This document shows positions 17,297 to 26,994 of a stretch of DNA of 64,000 nucleotides, in pieces. A model generated the notes under the pieces. It did no database searches. It saw only the letters and a program-made list of their open reading frames with translations, and was not told the origin of the DNA. The stretch's first letter is position 1; every line of letters starts with the position of its first letter. Origin of the DNA: Liquorilactobacillus ghanensis DSM 18630 (GTDB taxonomy: Bacteria; Bacillota; Bacilli; Lactobacillales; Lactobacillaceae). Location: positions 1 to 64,000 of the forward strand of contig NZ_AZGB01000027.1 in the NCBI RefSeq assembly GCF_001435235.1. The letters are read 5' to 3'. A program made the position numbers and the translations under genes.

Positions 17297-18193
17297 ATGA
17301 AAATTAACAGCTATAAGAACAAAAAGGGCGAAACCCTTTATGGTTTTCGTATTTTTCTTGGATATGATCCTGTAACTGGTAAAAAATATGAGACCAAAAG
17401 ACAGGGATTCAAAACAAGAGCCGAAGCTAAAAACTCCGCAAGTGAATTACAAATTAAATTTGATCAAGGAAAACTCAACAAGAACAGCCATGGTATTAAA
17501 ACTTTTCAAGAACTCTTTAATTTATGGTTTGAATCTTATAAAAACACGGTAAAGCGTTCAACAGTTACCGATACATTACTTGTTTACCAAAATTACATTG
17601 AACCTAAATTTAAAAACATCAAAATAAATGTTACATTTTGCCAAAAATGTGTCAATTATTGGCATGCACGTTATGAAAGCTATCGAAGAATAAAAAATTT
17701 AGCTGCGCAAATTATTGATTATGCAATCACTCTTGAATTGATCGACTCTAATCCAATGAGAAAAATCATATTACCCAAACCAAAGACAAAAACATCAGTC
17801 TCAACATTGGATATAGATTTGAAAACATCTAAAATATTGCAAGCGTGGCGTTCTGATCAGCAACATCGCTTCATAAAAATCGGCATCAACACACTTAACA
17901 ATGATCAGTATGTCTTCACTCAAGATAAAACAAATAAATTGCTGGCCCCTTCTCGCGCTAACGACTGGCTACGCTGGATCTATAAGCACTATCCGAAGCA
18001 AAGGAAAATCACTATTCATGGTTTCAGGCATACACACGCTTCGCTTTTATTTGAAGCCGGTGCAACAATTAAACAAGTTCAGGATAGACTTGGCCATTCT
18101 AATTCGAAAACTACTCTAGACATTTATACTCACGTTACTAAAAAGGCTAAGCACGATACTGCTGAAAAGTTTGCAGACTTCATGGAAAAATAG
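17297..18193 (+). CDS. int: Tyrosine integrase with internal deletion
   Basis: Phage-type tyrosine recombinase starting at ATG 17297, with TGGAGG upstream. The N-terminal arm-binding domain (about 1-60) and SAM-like core-binding domain (about 70-160) are present. The C-terminal catalytic part keeps HGFRH (His241, Arg244), GHSN (His267) and the nucleophile Tyr277 in LDIYTHVTKK. The block with the first catalytic arginine (TGLR-GE type) and the beta-sheet after it is missing: the protein jumps from LPKPK (about 159-163) to STLDID (about 169-174). At 298 residues it is some 80-90 shorter than usual, with the frame intact. It is probably inactive. Confidence 0.85.
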   Translation: MKINSYKNKKGETLYGFRIFLGYDPVTGKKYETKRQGFKTRAEAKNSASELQIKFDQGKLNKNSHGIKTFQELFNLWFESYKNTVKRSTVTDTLLVYQNYIEPKFKNIKINVTFCQKCVNYWHARYESYRRIKNLAAQIIDYAITLELIDSNPMRKIILPKPKTKTSVSTLDIDLKTSKILQAWRSDQQHRFIKIGINTLNNDQYVFTQDKTNKLLAPSRANDWLRWIYKHYPKQRKITIHGFRHTHASLLFEAGATIKQVQDRLGHSNSKTTLDIYTHVTKKAKHDTAEKFADFMEK

Positions 18194-18206
18194 CAGAAAT
18201 CATAAG

Positions 18207-18230
18207 TTTGTCGTCAAATTTGTCGTCAAA
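18207..18230 (+). repeat. Tandem 12-bp repeat after the integrase (likely arm-type sites)
   Basis: TTTGTCGTCAAA occurs twice in direct tandem (18207-18218, 18219-18230), starting 13 bases after the integrase stop. Such repeats near an integrase gene usually mark integrase arm-binding sites flanking attP. No matching core repeat was found at the left side by eye. The end of the remnant is therefore placed only roughly, between here and the sufB stop at 18300. Confidence 0.55.
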
Positions 18231-18299
18231 TTTTGATTTTTGGCAAAATAAATAGCCATAAACGCCTTTATATCAGCACTTACAGCTATCCAATCAGCT

Positions 18300-19712
18300 T
18301 TAACCAACAGAACCCTCCATCTGAAATTCAATCAGTCGATTCAATTCAACCGCATATTCCATTGGTAATTCTTTAGTAAATGGTTCAACAAATCCCATAA
18401 TAATCATTTCGGTAGCTTTATCTTCCGGAATTCCACGACTCATTAGATAGTACAACTGTTCTTCCGAAATCTTTGAAACTTTAGCCTCATGTTCCATTGA
18501 AACATCACCATTTTTAACTTGGTTCACCGGAATGGTATCACTTGAACTTTGCTCATCTAGAATAATTGTATCACATTCAACATGTGACTTAGATCCGTCG
18601 CTCTTCGGTCCAAAACGAACTTTTCCGCGATAATCTGCCTTGCCGCCATCCTTGCAAAGTGATTTAGAAACAATTGAACTAGACGTATTTTTAGCATTAT
18701 GAATCATCCGTGCACCAGTATCCGAATCAATATTCTTGCCAGCAAACGCAATTGAAAGCATTGTTCCATGCGCTCCTTGACCATTTAGATAGACACTTGG
18801 ATACTTCATTGTAACTTTGGAGCCCAAGTTGCCATCAACCCATTCCATTGTACCATTTTCCAGCGCCTGAGCCCTTTTAGTTTCCAAACTGTAAACATTA
18901 TTCGACCAGTTCTGAATCGTCGTATATCGACAGTAAGCATCCTTTAAAACGTTAACTTCAACTACCGCGGCGTGCAAACTATCTTCTGAATAATTGGGTG
19001 CAGTACATCCCTCAACGTAATTAACACTGCCGCCCTCATCTACAATAATCAAAGTTCGTTCAAATTGACCACTGTTACCAGCATTGATCCTAAAATAACT
19101 TTGAATTGGTACCTTAGTTTGTACTCCTTTGGGAACATAAATAAATGTTCCCCCGGACCAAACAGCTGAATTAAGTGCTGCAAATTTGTTATCTGATGGT
19201 GGAATCAGCTTTCCAAAATACTGACGAACTAATTCAGGATATTCCTGAACGGCTGAATCAGTATCCATGAAAACAATTCCTTGTTTTTCAAAGTCTTCAC
19301 GCATATTATGATAAACAACTTCTGATTCATACTGTGCTGATGAACCGGCTAAATATTTTCTTTCTGCTTCCGGTACCCCTAAACGATCGAATGTGTTTTT
19401 AATTTCACTAGGAACATCTTCCCACTTTCGGGCAACATGCTGGCTGTCACGACGGAAATAGTTGATATGTTCCAAATCAATCGCTGATAGATCTGGCCCA
19501 AAATCCGGCATTGCCATTTTTCGATAGCATGCAAAAGCTTTTAAGCGGAAATCAAGCATCCAATCCGGTTCGTTTTTAGCTGCAGAAATTTGCCGAACGG
19601 TATCTTCGGATAGGCCCTCACCTGTTGTTAAAATCGGTTGAATATCATCTTTAAAACCGTATTTATACTCGCCGCCTAATCCAAGCATACTTGCTTTTGT
19701 TGTATCTGCCAT
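18300..19712 (-). CDS. sufB: Fe-S cluster assembly protein SufB
   Basis: Scaffold subunit of the SufBCD complex in the cytoplasm; 470 residues, as usual. It shares with SufD the C-terminal beta-helix core and ends in the typical [18 protein letters not shown] segment. The conserved [19 protein letters not shown] stretch and QAQ-type core are intact. It starts 18 bases after sufU, with AAAGGGG before the ATG. It is the last gene of sufCDSUB. No terminator is obvious before the prophage remnant. Confidence 0.97.
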   Translation of the reverse strand: MADTTKASMLGLGGEYKYGFKDDIQPILTTGEGLSEDTVRQISAAKNEPDWMLDFRLKAFACYRKMAMPDFGPDLSAIDLEHINYFRRDSQHVARKWEDVPSEIKNTFDRLGVPEAERKYLAGSSAQYESEVVYHNMREDFEKQGIVFMDTDSAVQEYPELVRQYFGKLIPPSDNKFAALNSAVWSGGTFIYVPKGVQTKVPIQSYFRINAGNSGQFERTLIIVDEGGSVNYVEGCTAPNYSEDSLHAAVVEVNVLKDAYCRYTTIQNWSNNVYSLETKRAQALENGTMEWVDGNLGSKVTMKYPSVYLNGQGAHGTMLSIAFAGKNIDSDTGARMIHNAKNTSSSIVSKSLCKDGGKADYRGKVRFGPKSDGSKSHVECDTIILDEQSSSDTIPVNQVKNGDVSMEHEAKVSKISEEQLYYLMSRGIPEDKATEMIIMGFVEPFTKELPMEYAVELNRLIEFQMEGSVG

Positions 19713-19730
19713 TAAAGTTGCCCCTTTCTT

Positions 19731-20207
19731 CTATAACTGCTCATGCCGCATAATTCCTGCTGAAGCTTCGCCATTTTCATTTCCAACTGCTTGATAAACT
19801 GCTTTCCAAGCCAGCGTCGCACACTTAATTCGGGCAGGAAACTTGGCTACACCTTCTAAAATCGCTGCATCTCCTAATAGTTTTTCATAGTCTGCCGGTG
19901 GATTGCCGATCACCATTTCAGAAAAAGTTTCAACCATTTGACTGATTTGGGCAGGTGTTTTGCCAATAACTTCATCAGTCATCATGCTGGCTGAAGCCTG
20001 ACTGATCGTGCAACCGGATCCTGAAAAAGCAATTTCACTGACTTTGCCATCTTTTAAAGCAACCTCAACATTCAGCACATCCCCACACGTTGGATTGCGA
20101 ATCTCCATTTGATGGTCAGCCCGCTTTAATGAACCATGATGATGCGGGTGCATCGCATGGTCTAATACGACTTGGCGATATAAATTATCTAATTTAGACA
20201 GTGCCAT
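19731..20207 (-). CDS. sufU: Fe-S assembly sulfurtransferase SufU
   Basis: Zinc-dependent sulfur acceptor that takes persulfide from SufS and passes it to SufBCD, replacing SufE in Firmicutes. 158 residues with the three conserved cysteines: NPTCGD near residue 40, SGSGCTISQASASMM near 65, and RIKCATLAWKA near 128. The start has AAAGGAG upstream and overlaps the end of sufS by 14 bases. Confidence 0.96.
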   Translation of the reverse strand: MALSKLDNLYRQVVLDHAMHPHHHGSLKRADHQMEIRNPTCGDVLNVEVALKDGKVSEIAFSGSGCTISQASASMMTDEVIGKTPAQISQMVETFSEMVIGNPPADYEKLLGDAAILEGVAKFPARIKCATLAWKAVYQAVGNENGEASAGIMRHEQL

Positions 20208-21432
20208 GATTAAAGAACTCCTTTGTTGCTTTGAGAGCTTTCACTAAACGTTGCGCATCCTCAAGGTTATTGTATAAGTATAAACTTGCTCTGACCGTTG
20301 CTGCAACTTTTAAGTGCTCCATCAGCGGCTGTGCGCAATGGTGGCCGGCACGGACTGCTACACCTTCCATATCAAGAGCAGTTGCTACGTCATGTGGATG
20401 TAAGTTATCCAGATTAAAGGAAATTACCCCTGTGTGTTTAGCTGGATCATGTGGTCCATAAACAGTTACTCCTGGTATTTCCAATAAAGCCGGTAATAAA
20501 TAATCAACCAGCTGCCGTTCGTGTGCGGCAATTCGATCCATCCCAATTGCTGAAAGATAATCGATTGCTGCACCCAGTCCGATCACTCCGGCGATATTTT
20601 GTGTACCACCTTCAAATTTCCAAGGAGCCGCTTTGAAAGTTGTTTTTTGCAGCTGCACCCAGTCAATCATTTCACCACCAAATTCCAGCGGTGGCATATC
20701 TGCCAATAACTCACTTTTTCCCCATAAGATTCCAATTCCAGTTGGAGCCATTAATTTGTGACCGGAAAATGCATAAAAGTCAGCATCCAAAGCTTGAACA
20801 TCAACTTTTATGTGTGGTGTTGACTGCGCTCCATCAACAACCATTATGGCACCATGCTGATGGGCAAGTGCGGCAACTTGTTTGATTGGATTAATTACAC
20901 CTAAAACATTTGATGCCTGTGTTAAAGCAACGATAGCAGTTTTATCAGTAATTTGTTGTTCAGCACTGTTTAAATCCAGCTCACCTGTTGCTGTGAAATC
21001 GATATACTTCAAAACAGCACCTGTTTTTTGGGCTAATTGCTGCCATGGTACCAAATTACTGTGATGTTCCATATAAGAAATTACGATCTCATCACCAGCT
21101 TTAACATGCGTTGCACCATAACTGGCAGCTACCCAATTCAAAGCTTCAGTGGTGCCTTTAGTATAAACAATTTCTTGGCTGCTGGGGGCATTGATAAAAT
21201 TAGCTACTTTTTGTCTAACCGCCTCAAACTGCTCAGTTGCTCGTTCAGCCAGTGTATGCACTCCGCGATGAACATTAGCATTATCATGATAATAATAATA
21301 TTCAAGTGCTTCAACGACCGCCTTAGGCTTTTGAGCGGTGGCTGCGTTGTCTAAATAAACCAGTGGTTCATCATTAACCTTTTGCTGTAAAATGGGAAAA
21401 TCAGCACGGTAGTTACTCATCTCTTTGACCAT
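20194..21432 (-). CDS. sufS: Cysteine desulfurase SufS
   Basis: PLP enzyme that removes sulfur from cysteine and hands it to SufU. PLP-binding lysine is in FSGHKLMAPTGIGILWG. The active cysteine is in the RAGHHCAQPL loop near the C-terminus. The start at 21432 (MVKEMSNYRADFP) has AAAGGAAG eight bases upstream; an earlier in-frame TTG at 21450 has no such signal. The gene overlaps the end of sufD by 20 bases. Length is about 412 residues, as in the family. Confidence 0.96.
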   Translation of the reverse strand: MVKEMSNYRADFPILQQKVNDEPLVYLDNAATAQKPKAVVEALEYYYYHDNANVHRGVHTLAERATEQFEAVRQKVANFINAPSSQEIVYTKGTTEALNWVAASYGATHVKAGDEIVISYMEHHSNLVPWQQLAQKTGAVLKYIDFTATGELDLNSAEQQITDKTAIVALTQASNVLGVINPIKQVAALAHQHGAIMVVDGAQSTPHIKVDVQALDADFYAFSGHKLMAPTGIGILWGKSELLADMPPLEFGGEMIDWVQLQKTTFKAAPWKFEGGTQNIAGVIGLGAAIDYLSAIGMDRIAAHERQLVDYLLPALLEIPGVTVYGPHDPAKHTGVISFNLDNLHPHDVATALDMEGVAVRAGHHCAQPLMEHLKVAATVRASLYLYNNLEDAQRLVKALKATKEFFNHGTV

Positions 21433-22705
21433 TAACAAGCTTCCTTTCAATGGTATCTCTTAATTGTTCTCGAATAGAATCAGATGGAATCACCTCTAAA
21501 ACTGGTCCTAAAAAGCCACGAATTACTAAACGTTCAGCAATCTTTTGCGGCAATCCCCGACTCATCAAATAATACAACTGCTCTGCATTGACACGGCCAA
21601 TACTGGCTGCATGCCCCGCTTGAACATCGTTATCATCAATCAATAAAACCGGATTGGCATCACCCTTAGCTTTTTTAGATAACATCAAGATTCGGCTTTC
21701 CTGCTGGGCATTAGCGCCTTTAGCACCCTTGATAATGTGACCAATTCCGTTAAAAATCAAGCTAGAACGCGACAAAATGACACCATGCTGTAAGATATGA
21801 CCAATTGTATGCTTGCCATAGTTAGTTACTCGGGTATCAATTCCTTGAACTTGCCGCCCAGTTGAGATAGCAATTACTTTAACTTCGGCATGCGAACCGG
21901 AACCAATTAAATCTGAATCAAAATCACCAACAATATTGCCATCATTCATCATTCCCATTGACCAGTCAATCTTAGCATCATCATCCAAATGACCACGTCG
22001 ATTAAGATATGTCGTAGTTTTAGCACCTAAACGATCAACGCTGGCAAATTTCACATGACTGCCGGCTTTAGCAATCACCTCAACAACTATACTGGCAGTC
22101 GTTGGTTGATCACCAATAGTTGTCAGATTTTCCAAATAGGAAACTTCGCTATTTTCATCAGCCAACAAAATAACATGATGAACGCAATCCTGTTTTTGCG
22201 TAGCATCTTGAATAAAGTAGCTTGTAATTGGTTCATTCAAAACTGTATTTTTAGGTACATAAACCAATAAACCACTTGTTACTCCGGCAACATGTTGTGC
22301 CGTCAATAGATCTTGATCGTATTTAATGGCTTTTTGCATAAAGTACTTTTTAATTAATTCAGGATGTTCTTTAAGGGCTGTTTGCCAGTCACAGACAATC
22401 ACGCCTTGAGCTGCCAATTCAGTTAGTCCCTGCTGCCTAACCGTTGTTTGCCCTAACTGAATAATGATATGTTTAGCTGATTGTAATTTTACATCACTTA
22501 ACAGCTGTGGATCAGAAGCTTGATAAGCTAGTGGACGCTTTATTTGAACGGGCCACCGCTGATAACGAATTTTGCCAAAGGTCGGCAATTCCAGATCAGC
22601 AGCTGCTTGCAAAGCTTTAACGCGCAGTTCCGAAAACCAAGCCGGTTCATTTGTCTGAGCCGCGTAGGCAGCAATTGCGGGATATTTTTGCAGATCAATT
22701 GTCAT
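21413..22705 (-). CDS. sufD: Fe-S cluster assembly protein SufD
   Basis: SufB paralogue forming the SufBC2D complex, 430 residues. The N-terminal helical part has EPAWFSELRVKALQAA; the beta-helix core follows, then the shared C-terminal motif [19 protein letters not shown]. The conserved histidine that helps build the cluster with SufB is probably the one in DDNDVQAGHAASIG. It lies 15 bases after sufC. Confidence 0.95.
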   Translation of the reverse strand: MTIDLQKYPAIAAYAAQTNEPAWFSELRVKALQAAADLELPTFGKIRYQRWPVQIKRPLAYQASDPQLLSDVKLQSAKHIIIQLGQTTVRQQGLTELAAQGVIVCDWQTALKEHPELIKKYFMQKAIKYDQDLLTAQHVAGVTSGLLVYVPKNTVLNEPITSYFIQDATQKQDCVHHVILLADENSEVSYLENLTTIGDQPTTASIVVEVIAKAGSHVKFASVDRLGAKTTTYLNRRGHLDDDAKIDWSMGMMNDGNIVGDFDSDLIGSGSHAEVKVIAISTGRQVQGIDTRVTNYGKHTIGHILQHGVILSRSSLIFNGIGHIIKGAKGANAQQESRILMLSKKAKGDANPVLLIDDNDVQAGHAASIGRVNAEQLYYLMSRGLPQKIAERLVIRGFLGPVLEVIPSDSIREQLRDTIERKLVNGQRDE

Positions 22706-22720
22706 TTTCTCACATCCCTT

Positions 22721-23500
22721 CTACGCGTCTTCATCAACTAATTTAATGTCCAATCCCAGTTCATCACGCAAACCAGCATAACCTTCGTCTTCCAGTTTCT
22801 TTGCCAGTTCAGGCCCGCCTTGCTTGACAATTCTTCCATCCATCATCACATGAACCACATCTGGCACAATATAATTTAATAAGCGCTGATAGTGAGTAAT
22901 AATCAGTGAGCCGAATTCTGGTCCCCGCATCTGATTAACACCGCGTGAAACGACTTTTAAAGCATCGATATCCAAACCGGAATCAATTTCATCCAAGATC
23001 GCGAATTTGGGTTTGATCATCATTAACTGCAAAATTTCATTGCGTTTCTTTTCACCGCCGGAAAAACCTTCATTCAAATGGCGTTCAGCCATCTCTTCAG
23101 TCATATCAAGTACTTCCATTGCTTGATCCAAATCTTTTAAGAATTGGCGGATTGGCAGTTGATCATCTTGCGGCCGTCGCGCATTAATCGCACCCCGAAT
23201 AAATTCCGCATTTGTTATACCAGGAATTTCTGCTGGATACTGCATCGCCAAAAATAGCCCAGCACGCGCACGTTCATCAACTGGCATTTTTAAAATATCT
23301 TTACCGTCTAAAAAAATTTCTCCCTGAGTTACTTTATATGCTGGATTACCCATAATCGTTTCTGATAAAGTTGATTTACCAGTCCCATTAGGACCCATAA
23401 TGGCATGGATCTCACCAGTATGCATAACTAGGTTAACACCTTTGAGAATTTTTTTACCTTCAATCGTTACATGTAGATTCTTAACTTCAAGTGTTGACAT
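22721..23500 (-). CDS. sufC: Fe-S assembly ATPase SufC
   Basis: ABC-type ATPase that powers the SufBCD scaffold. Walker A is GPNGTGKST, the signature is EGFSGGEKKRNEI (the usual SufC variant), and Walker B is FAILDEIDSGLD. About 259 residues. I place the start at 23500 (MSTLEV), where GGAGG stands eight bases upstream, not at the TTG 15 bases earlier. It is the first gene of the suf operon. Confidence 0.97.
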   Translation of the reverse strand: MSTLEVKNLHVTIEGKKILKGVNLVMHTGEIHAIMGPNGTGKSTLSETIMGNPAYKVTQGEIFLDGKDILKMPVDERARAGLFLAMQYPAEIPGITNAEFIRGAINARRPQDDQLPIRQFLKDLDQAMEVLDMTEEMAERHLNEGFSGGEKKRNEILQLMMIKPKFAILDEIDSGLDIDALKVVSRGVNQMRGPEFGSLIITHYQRLLNYIVPDVVHVMMDGRIVKQGGPELAKKLEDEGYAGLRDELGLDIKLVDEDA

Positions 23501-23563
23501 GGTAAATTCCTCCAATTTAAATTACTCTTTAATTCTAGCTTAATTGCGAATCATTTTCAATTA

Positions 23564-23592
23564 GAAAAAGCAACTCAAATTGAGTTGCTTCC
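23564..23592 (-). terminator. Terminator of the Spx/ArsC-like gene
   Basis: AAGCAACTC pairs with GAGTTGCTT and is followed on the minus strand by a T run. It lies about 60 bases after the stop of the Spx/ArsC-like gene and before the suf operon. Confidence 0.75.
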
Positions 23593-23652
23593 CTAATCTA
23601 TCAGTATTAATCAATTATTTTTAGAAGAATTATCTTTAAAAAATAAATAAAA

Positions 23653-24009
23653 CTATGCCTGCCATTCACTTTGATAAATATCTGGTTTAAAACCACAAGT
23701 AAAATGGTCGCCTTCAATCATCAAGGGACGCTTAATCAGCTTGCCATCGCTGGCCAACAATTCACTGGCTGCTTTAGCATCCAGCTGATCAATTTTATCT
23801 TTTAAATGCAATTCACGATATTTGATCCCGCTAGTATTAAAAAAATATTTAAGCGGATGCTGCTTTAACTCAATCAGTTGCAGTAACTGATCAGCAGTTG
23901 GGGGAGTTTTAACGATATCAATTTCATTAAACTCGACTTGATTTGCCTGCAGCCATTTACGGGCCTTAGCACAAGTTGAACAACGGTTATAACAATAAAA
24001 AGTTTTCAC
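23653..24009 (-). CDS. ArsC/Spx family protein (YusI-like)
   Basis: A thioredoxin-fold protein of 118 residues. The N-terminal CYNRCSTCAKARKWL has a CxxC pair (CSTC), the C-terminal half has KLIKRPLM, and FNTSGIKYRELHLKDK lies in the middle. This suits the ArsC-related reductase branch. It could also be an Spx-like regulator, since both share the fold. No ars gene is nearby, so arsenate reduction is not supported by context. Confidence 0.8.
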   Translation of the reverse strand: MKTFYCYNRCSTCAKARKWLQANQVEFNEIDIVKTPPTADQLLQLIELKQHPLKYFFNTSGIKYRELHLKDKIDQLDAKAASELLASDGKLIKRPLMIEGDHFTCGFKPDIYQSEWQA

Positions 24010-24079
24010 TTATCATCATCCTTTCAACCACCATTATAGTCGCTATTAATTAAAATTCAGTAGATTAAGTCTTCAAAAA

Positions 24080-25279
24080 TCAATGAAATTCCTTACTTGT
24101 ACTGAACATATAGCTCTTGTTATGATAACGCATCGACATAATTAAACCAATCCCAATCATATTTCCAATCAAGGCTGAACCACCCTGACTGATAAAAGGC
24201 AACGGAATACCTGTCAATGGTAACAATCCAATACTCATGCCGATGTTTTCAAAAACATGAAACAAAATCATCATAATAACACCAGTTGAAAGATACGCGT
24301 AAAATTCATTTTTGGTATCAAAAGTAACTTGAATCATTTGGAAAATCAATAACAAATACAAAAAGATTAAAACACAGCCACCAATAAAACCAAAATTTTC
24401 ACCAATGACAGAAAAAATCATATCAGATTCTCTAACAGGAACATATACATTGGAAACATTGAAGCCTTTACCAAAAATTCCCGCTGAACCGATTGCTTTC
24501 ATGCTCTGCCATAGCTGGTAACTGCTGGATGAAGTATTAGCTGACGGATTAAGCCAAGCTTCAATTCGCTGAAACTGATAAACTTTAAAACCAATATCAG
24601 CTAAAATGCCGCGTCCATAAATTACCAAGAGAATCGCCGCTGTCCCTAATACTAAAAATGTTCCTGCAACCGGCAGGATTATTTTCCAAGTAATTCCAGA
24701 AACTAAAATCATTCCACCAAGAATAGCAATAAAAACCAACATCGTTCCAAAGTCATTTTGCAATTTTAAGAGGATTGCAATTGGCAGTGTCCACAAAAAC
24801 ATTTTGCCCAACAAGTGCCAATCGGTTGTAACGGTGTGCTCAACATATTCATTATTATGTCGCGAAATTACCCGCGCCAGCATCATGATGAATGCCGGTT
24901 TCATAACTTCAGACGGTTGAAAAGTTAAGCTTCCAATTGCAAACCAACTTTTAGCTCCTGTTGACACATAGTACGATCGACTATAAAAAACAAGCAATGA
25001 CAGCATCAAGGTGATGCCGACTCCATAAGCAATTGGAGCCAGCTTCCATAATTGTTCAGCATCAAATTGCATCAGTATCACAACAGCACCAATTCCGATT
25101 GCATACCAAATAAATTGCATCAATAAAGCACGGCTGACACTAGTTGTACTAGTATCATGGCCCGCTGCAACAAAAATCGAACCCATTCCGATCACTGCCA
25201 AAACCAATACTGAAAAAATAATTCCATAATCAATCCGTGCATCTTCGTTTTCTTCGCTTCGAGTTCTTTTTTCCGTCAA
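24080..25279 (-). CDS. rodA: Rod-shape SEDS protein RodA
   Basis: Peptidoglycan glycosyltransferase of the SEDS family for side-wall growth, with about ten membrane helices in 399 residues. Typical motifs are GAKSWFAIGSLTFQPSEVMK (extracellular loop and helix), KLQNDFGTML with the catalytic-region aspartate, and PLTGIPLPFISQGGSALIG near the C-terminus. It clusters with mreB, which supports RodA rather than FtsW. Confidence 0.93.
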   Translation of the reverse strand: MTEKRTRSEENEDARIDYGIIFSVLVLAVIGMGSIFVAAGHDTSTTSVSRALLMQFIWYAIGIGAVVILMQFDAEQLWKLAPIAYGVGITLMLSLLVFYSRSYYVSTGAKSWFAIGSLTFQPSEVMKPAFIMMLARVISRHNNEYVEHTVTTDWHLLGKMFLWTLPIAILLKLQNDFGTMLVFIAILGGMILVSGITWKIILPVAGTFLVLGTAAILLVIYGRGILADIGFKVYQFQRIEAWLNPSANTSSSSYQLWQSMKAIGSAGIFGKGFNVSNVYVPVRESDMIFSVIGENFGFIGGCVLIFLYLLLIFQMIQVTFDTKNEFYAYLSTGVIMMILFHVFENIGMSIGLLPLTGIPLPFISQGGSALIGNMIGIGLIMSMRYHNKSYMFSTSKEFH

Positions 25280-25315
25280 AAACGTCTCTCCTCTCCACCA
25301 AAACTAAACCGAAAT

Positions 25316-25540
25316 CTAATCTAAGCGGTGCAAGTGATAATTTCGCAGCAACAAGTTAACAGCCTCTTTTTGAGAAACTGTCCGAAAGATTGATTTATCT
25401 GGAAAAACCGCTTGAAAGCGCTGACCATCAGGAATTATTTGTCCTAAAATTTTTTCAGCGATTTTTAGTTCCAAAATTGTTTGGCCATTTAAACTTTTTT
25501 CTTCTTCAACAACTTCAATATTTTTTTCTTTTTTTGACAC
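25316..25540 (-). CDS. DUF2969 family small protein
   Basis: 74 residues with a charged N-terminus and a compact domain ending in AVNLLLRNYHLHRLD. It fits the DUF2969 family of Lactobacillales, which is usually found between mreB/yidD and rodA as here. Function unknown. It lies between rodA and yidD in a likely operon. Confidence 0.75.
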   Translation of the reverse strand: MSKKEKNIEVVEEEKSLNGQTILELKIAEKILGQIIPDGQRFQAVFPDKSIFRTVSQKEAVNLLLRNYHLHRLD

Positions 25541-25568
25541 TTTGGTCCTCCGATTTACATATTAATTT

Positions 25569-25823
25569 CTATTTATGATCATCTTTTACGGTATTACGAC
25601 GTACAGAAAAATGATCTGGCACCGGGTCATACCCGCCCTTGACAAAAGGATGACACCTAAGCAGTCGTGCCACCCCCATCAAACTTCCCTTTAAGGCACC
25701 AAAACGTTCAATTGCGGTAAAGGTATAATGCGAACAAGTTGGGTAGTAACGACAACTGGGCGGAAAAAAAGGAGAAATCCCCTTTTGATAGCCACGAATC
25801 AATAATAACAAAATTCGTTTCAA
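25569..25823 (-). CDS. yidD: Membrane protein insertion efficiency factor YidD
   Basis: A small membrane-associated protein (84 residues) that helps YidC-dependent insertion. An amphipathic N-terminal helix is followed by the family signature [14 protein letters not shown], then [17 protein letters not shown]. It is encoded between mreB and the DUF2969 gene, not next to rpmH/rnpA as in many bacteria. Confidence 0.95.
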   Translation of the reverse strand: MKRILLLLIRGYQKGISPFFPPSCRYYPTCSHYTFTAIERFGALKGSLMGVARLLRCHPFVKGGYDPVPDHFSVRRNTVKDDHK

Positions 25824-25843
25824 GTGAATCCTCCCCGAGCTGT

Positions 25844-26845
25844 TTATTTCTTTGTTTTCTTGCTTTGACTTTTTTCAATATGTTCCAACAAATAACCCGT
25901 CCCCATTGCAACGTCATCCAGCGGTGTTTCTGCAACCGTTACTGGAACTTTCAAATGATTAGCAAACAGCTGGTCTGTACCATCCAGCAAAGCACCGCCA
26001 CCAGTCAAAATAACTCCCCGATCAATAATATCGGCGGCTAGTTCAGGTGGTGTCTGTTCCAAAACTTCTTTAGCCGCATCAATTACAGATAACATAGTAT
26101 CATGTAAAGCTTTTTCAATCTGATTTGAAGACAATGTAATTGTCCGTGGCAATCCATTAACCACATCACGACCGCGAATTTCCATTTCTTTGCTGCGATG
26201 ATCCGGTAAAACCGTTCCAATTTCGATTTTCGCTTTTTCCGCAGTATGTTCACCGATCTGTAAACTATGAATTTTACGTACATAAGTCATAATATCAACA
26301 TTTAGTTGATCACCAGCAATTCGTAATGAACGGCTGACAACAATATCCCCCAGTGAAATCACTGCAATATCACTAGTTCCACCGCCAATATCGATCACCA
26401 TGCTGCCACGCGGTTGAAAAATATCCAATCCAGCTCCGATAGCTGCAACTTTTGGTTCTTCTTCTAGATAAACATTTCCGCCGCCGGACTTTTCAGCTGC
26501 TTGCCGAATTGCTTTTCGCTCAATTGACGTCGTATTTGTTGGACAGCAAATCAAAATATTGGGTTTCGACATAAATCCCTTAACATTTAATTTCTTTATA
26601 AAATATGAAAGCATTTGTTCCGTCATATCAAAATCAGCAATTACTCCGTCTTTCAAAGGACGAATTGCCCGTATATTACTTGGTGTTCTTCCCACCATCT
26701 TATAAGCTTCTGAACCGACGGCTAACACACGTCCGTTTGAAATATCAATTGCTACCACGGAAGGCTCATTTAAAACGATTCCCTTACCCTTAACATTGAT
26801 TAAGACGTTGGCTGTTCCTAAATCGATTCCGATATCCTTAGCCAT
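25844..26845 (-). CDS. mreB: Rod-shape determining protein MreB/Mbl
   Basis: Actin-like filament protein that organises the elongation machinery under the membrane. The 333-residue length is normal. Phosphate-1 loop is [13 protein letters not shown], phosphate-2 is [18 protein letters not shown], and the adenosine motif is [13 protein letters not shown]. No mreC or mreD follows, so this may be an Mbl-type copy in the rodA/yidD neighbourhood. Confidence 0.95.
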   Translation of the reverse strand: MAKDIGIDLGTANVLINVKGKGIVLNEPSVVAIDISNGRVLAVGSEAYKMVGRTPSNIRAIRPLKDGVIADFDMTEQMLSYFIKKLNVKGFMSKPNILICCPTNTTSIERKAIRQAAEKSGGGNVYLEEEPKVAAIGAGLDIFQPRGSMVIDIGGGTSDIAVISLGDIVVSRSLRIAGDQLNVDIMTYVRKIHSLQIGEHTAEKAKIEIGTVLPDHRSKEMEIRGRDVVNGLPRTITLSSNQIEKALHDTMLSVIDAAKEVLEQTPPELAADIIDRGVILTGGGALLDGTDQLFANHLKVPVTVAETPLDDVAMGTGYLLEHIEKSQSKKTKK

Positions 26846-26994
26846 AACACTTCTCCTTTAAAAATATTATGTACATGCAGTATGAAATTAAATTTAAATA
26901 ATAAAATCTGCAAAATCAAATTTTATTATAGCATAAATACTGTCGTACCTATATGGCTAGTTGGTAAGTTTAACGAAAAAGCAAATTTAACCGC

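Noticed and set aside
23653-24009. Arsenate reductase as a firm call
   Set aside because: The fold is right but there is no ars operon; the family also includes Spx-like regulators, so only the family is given.
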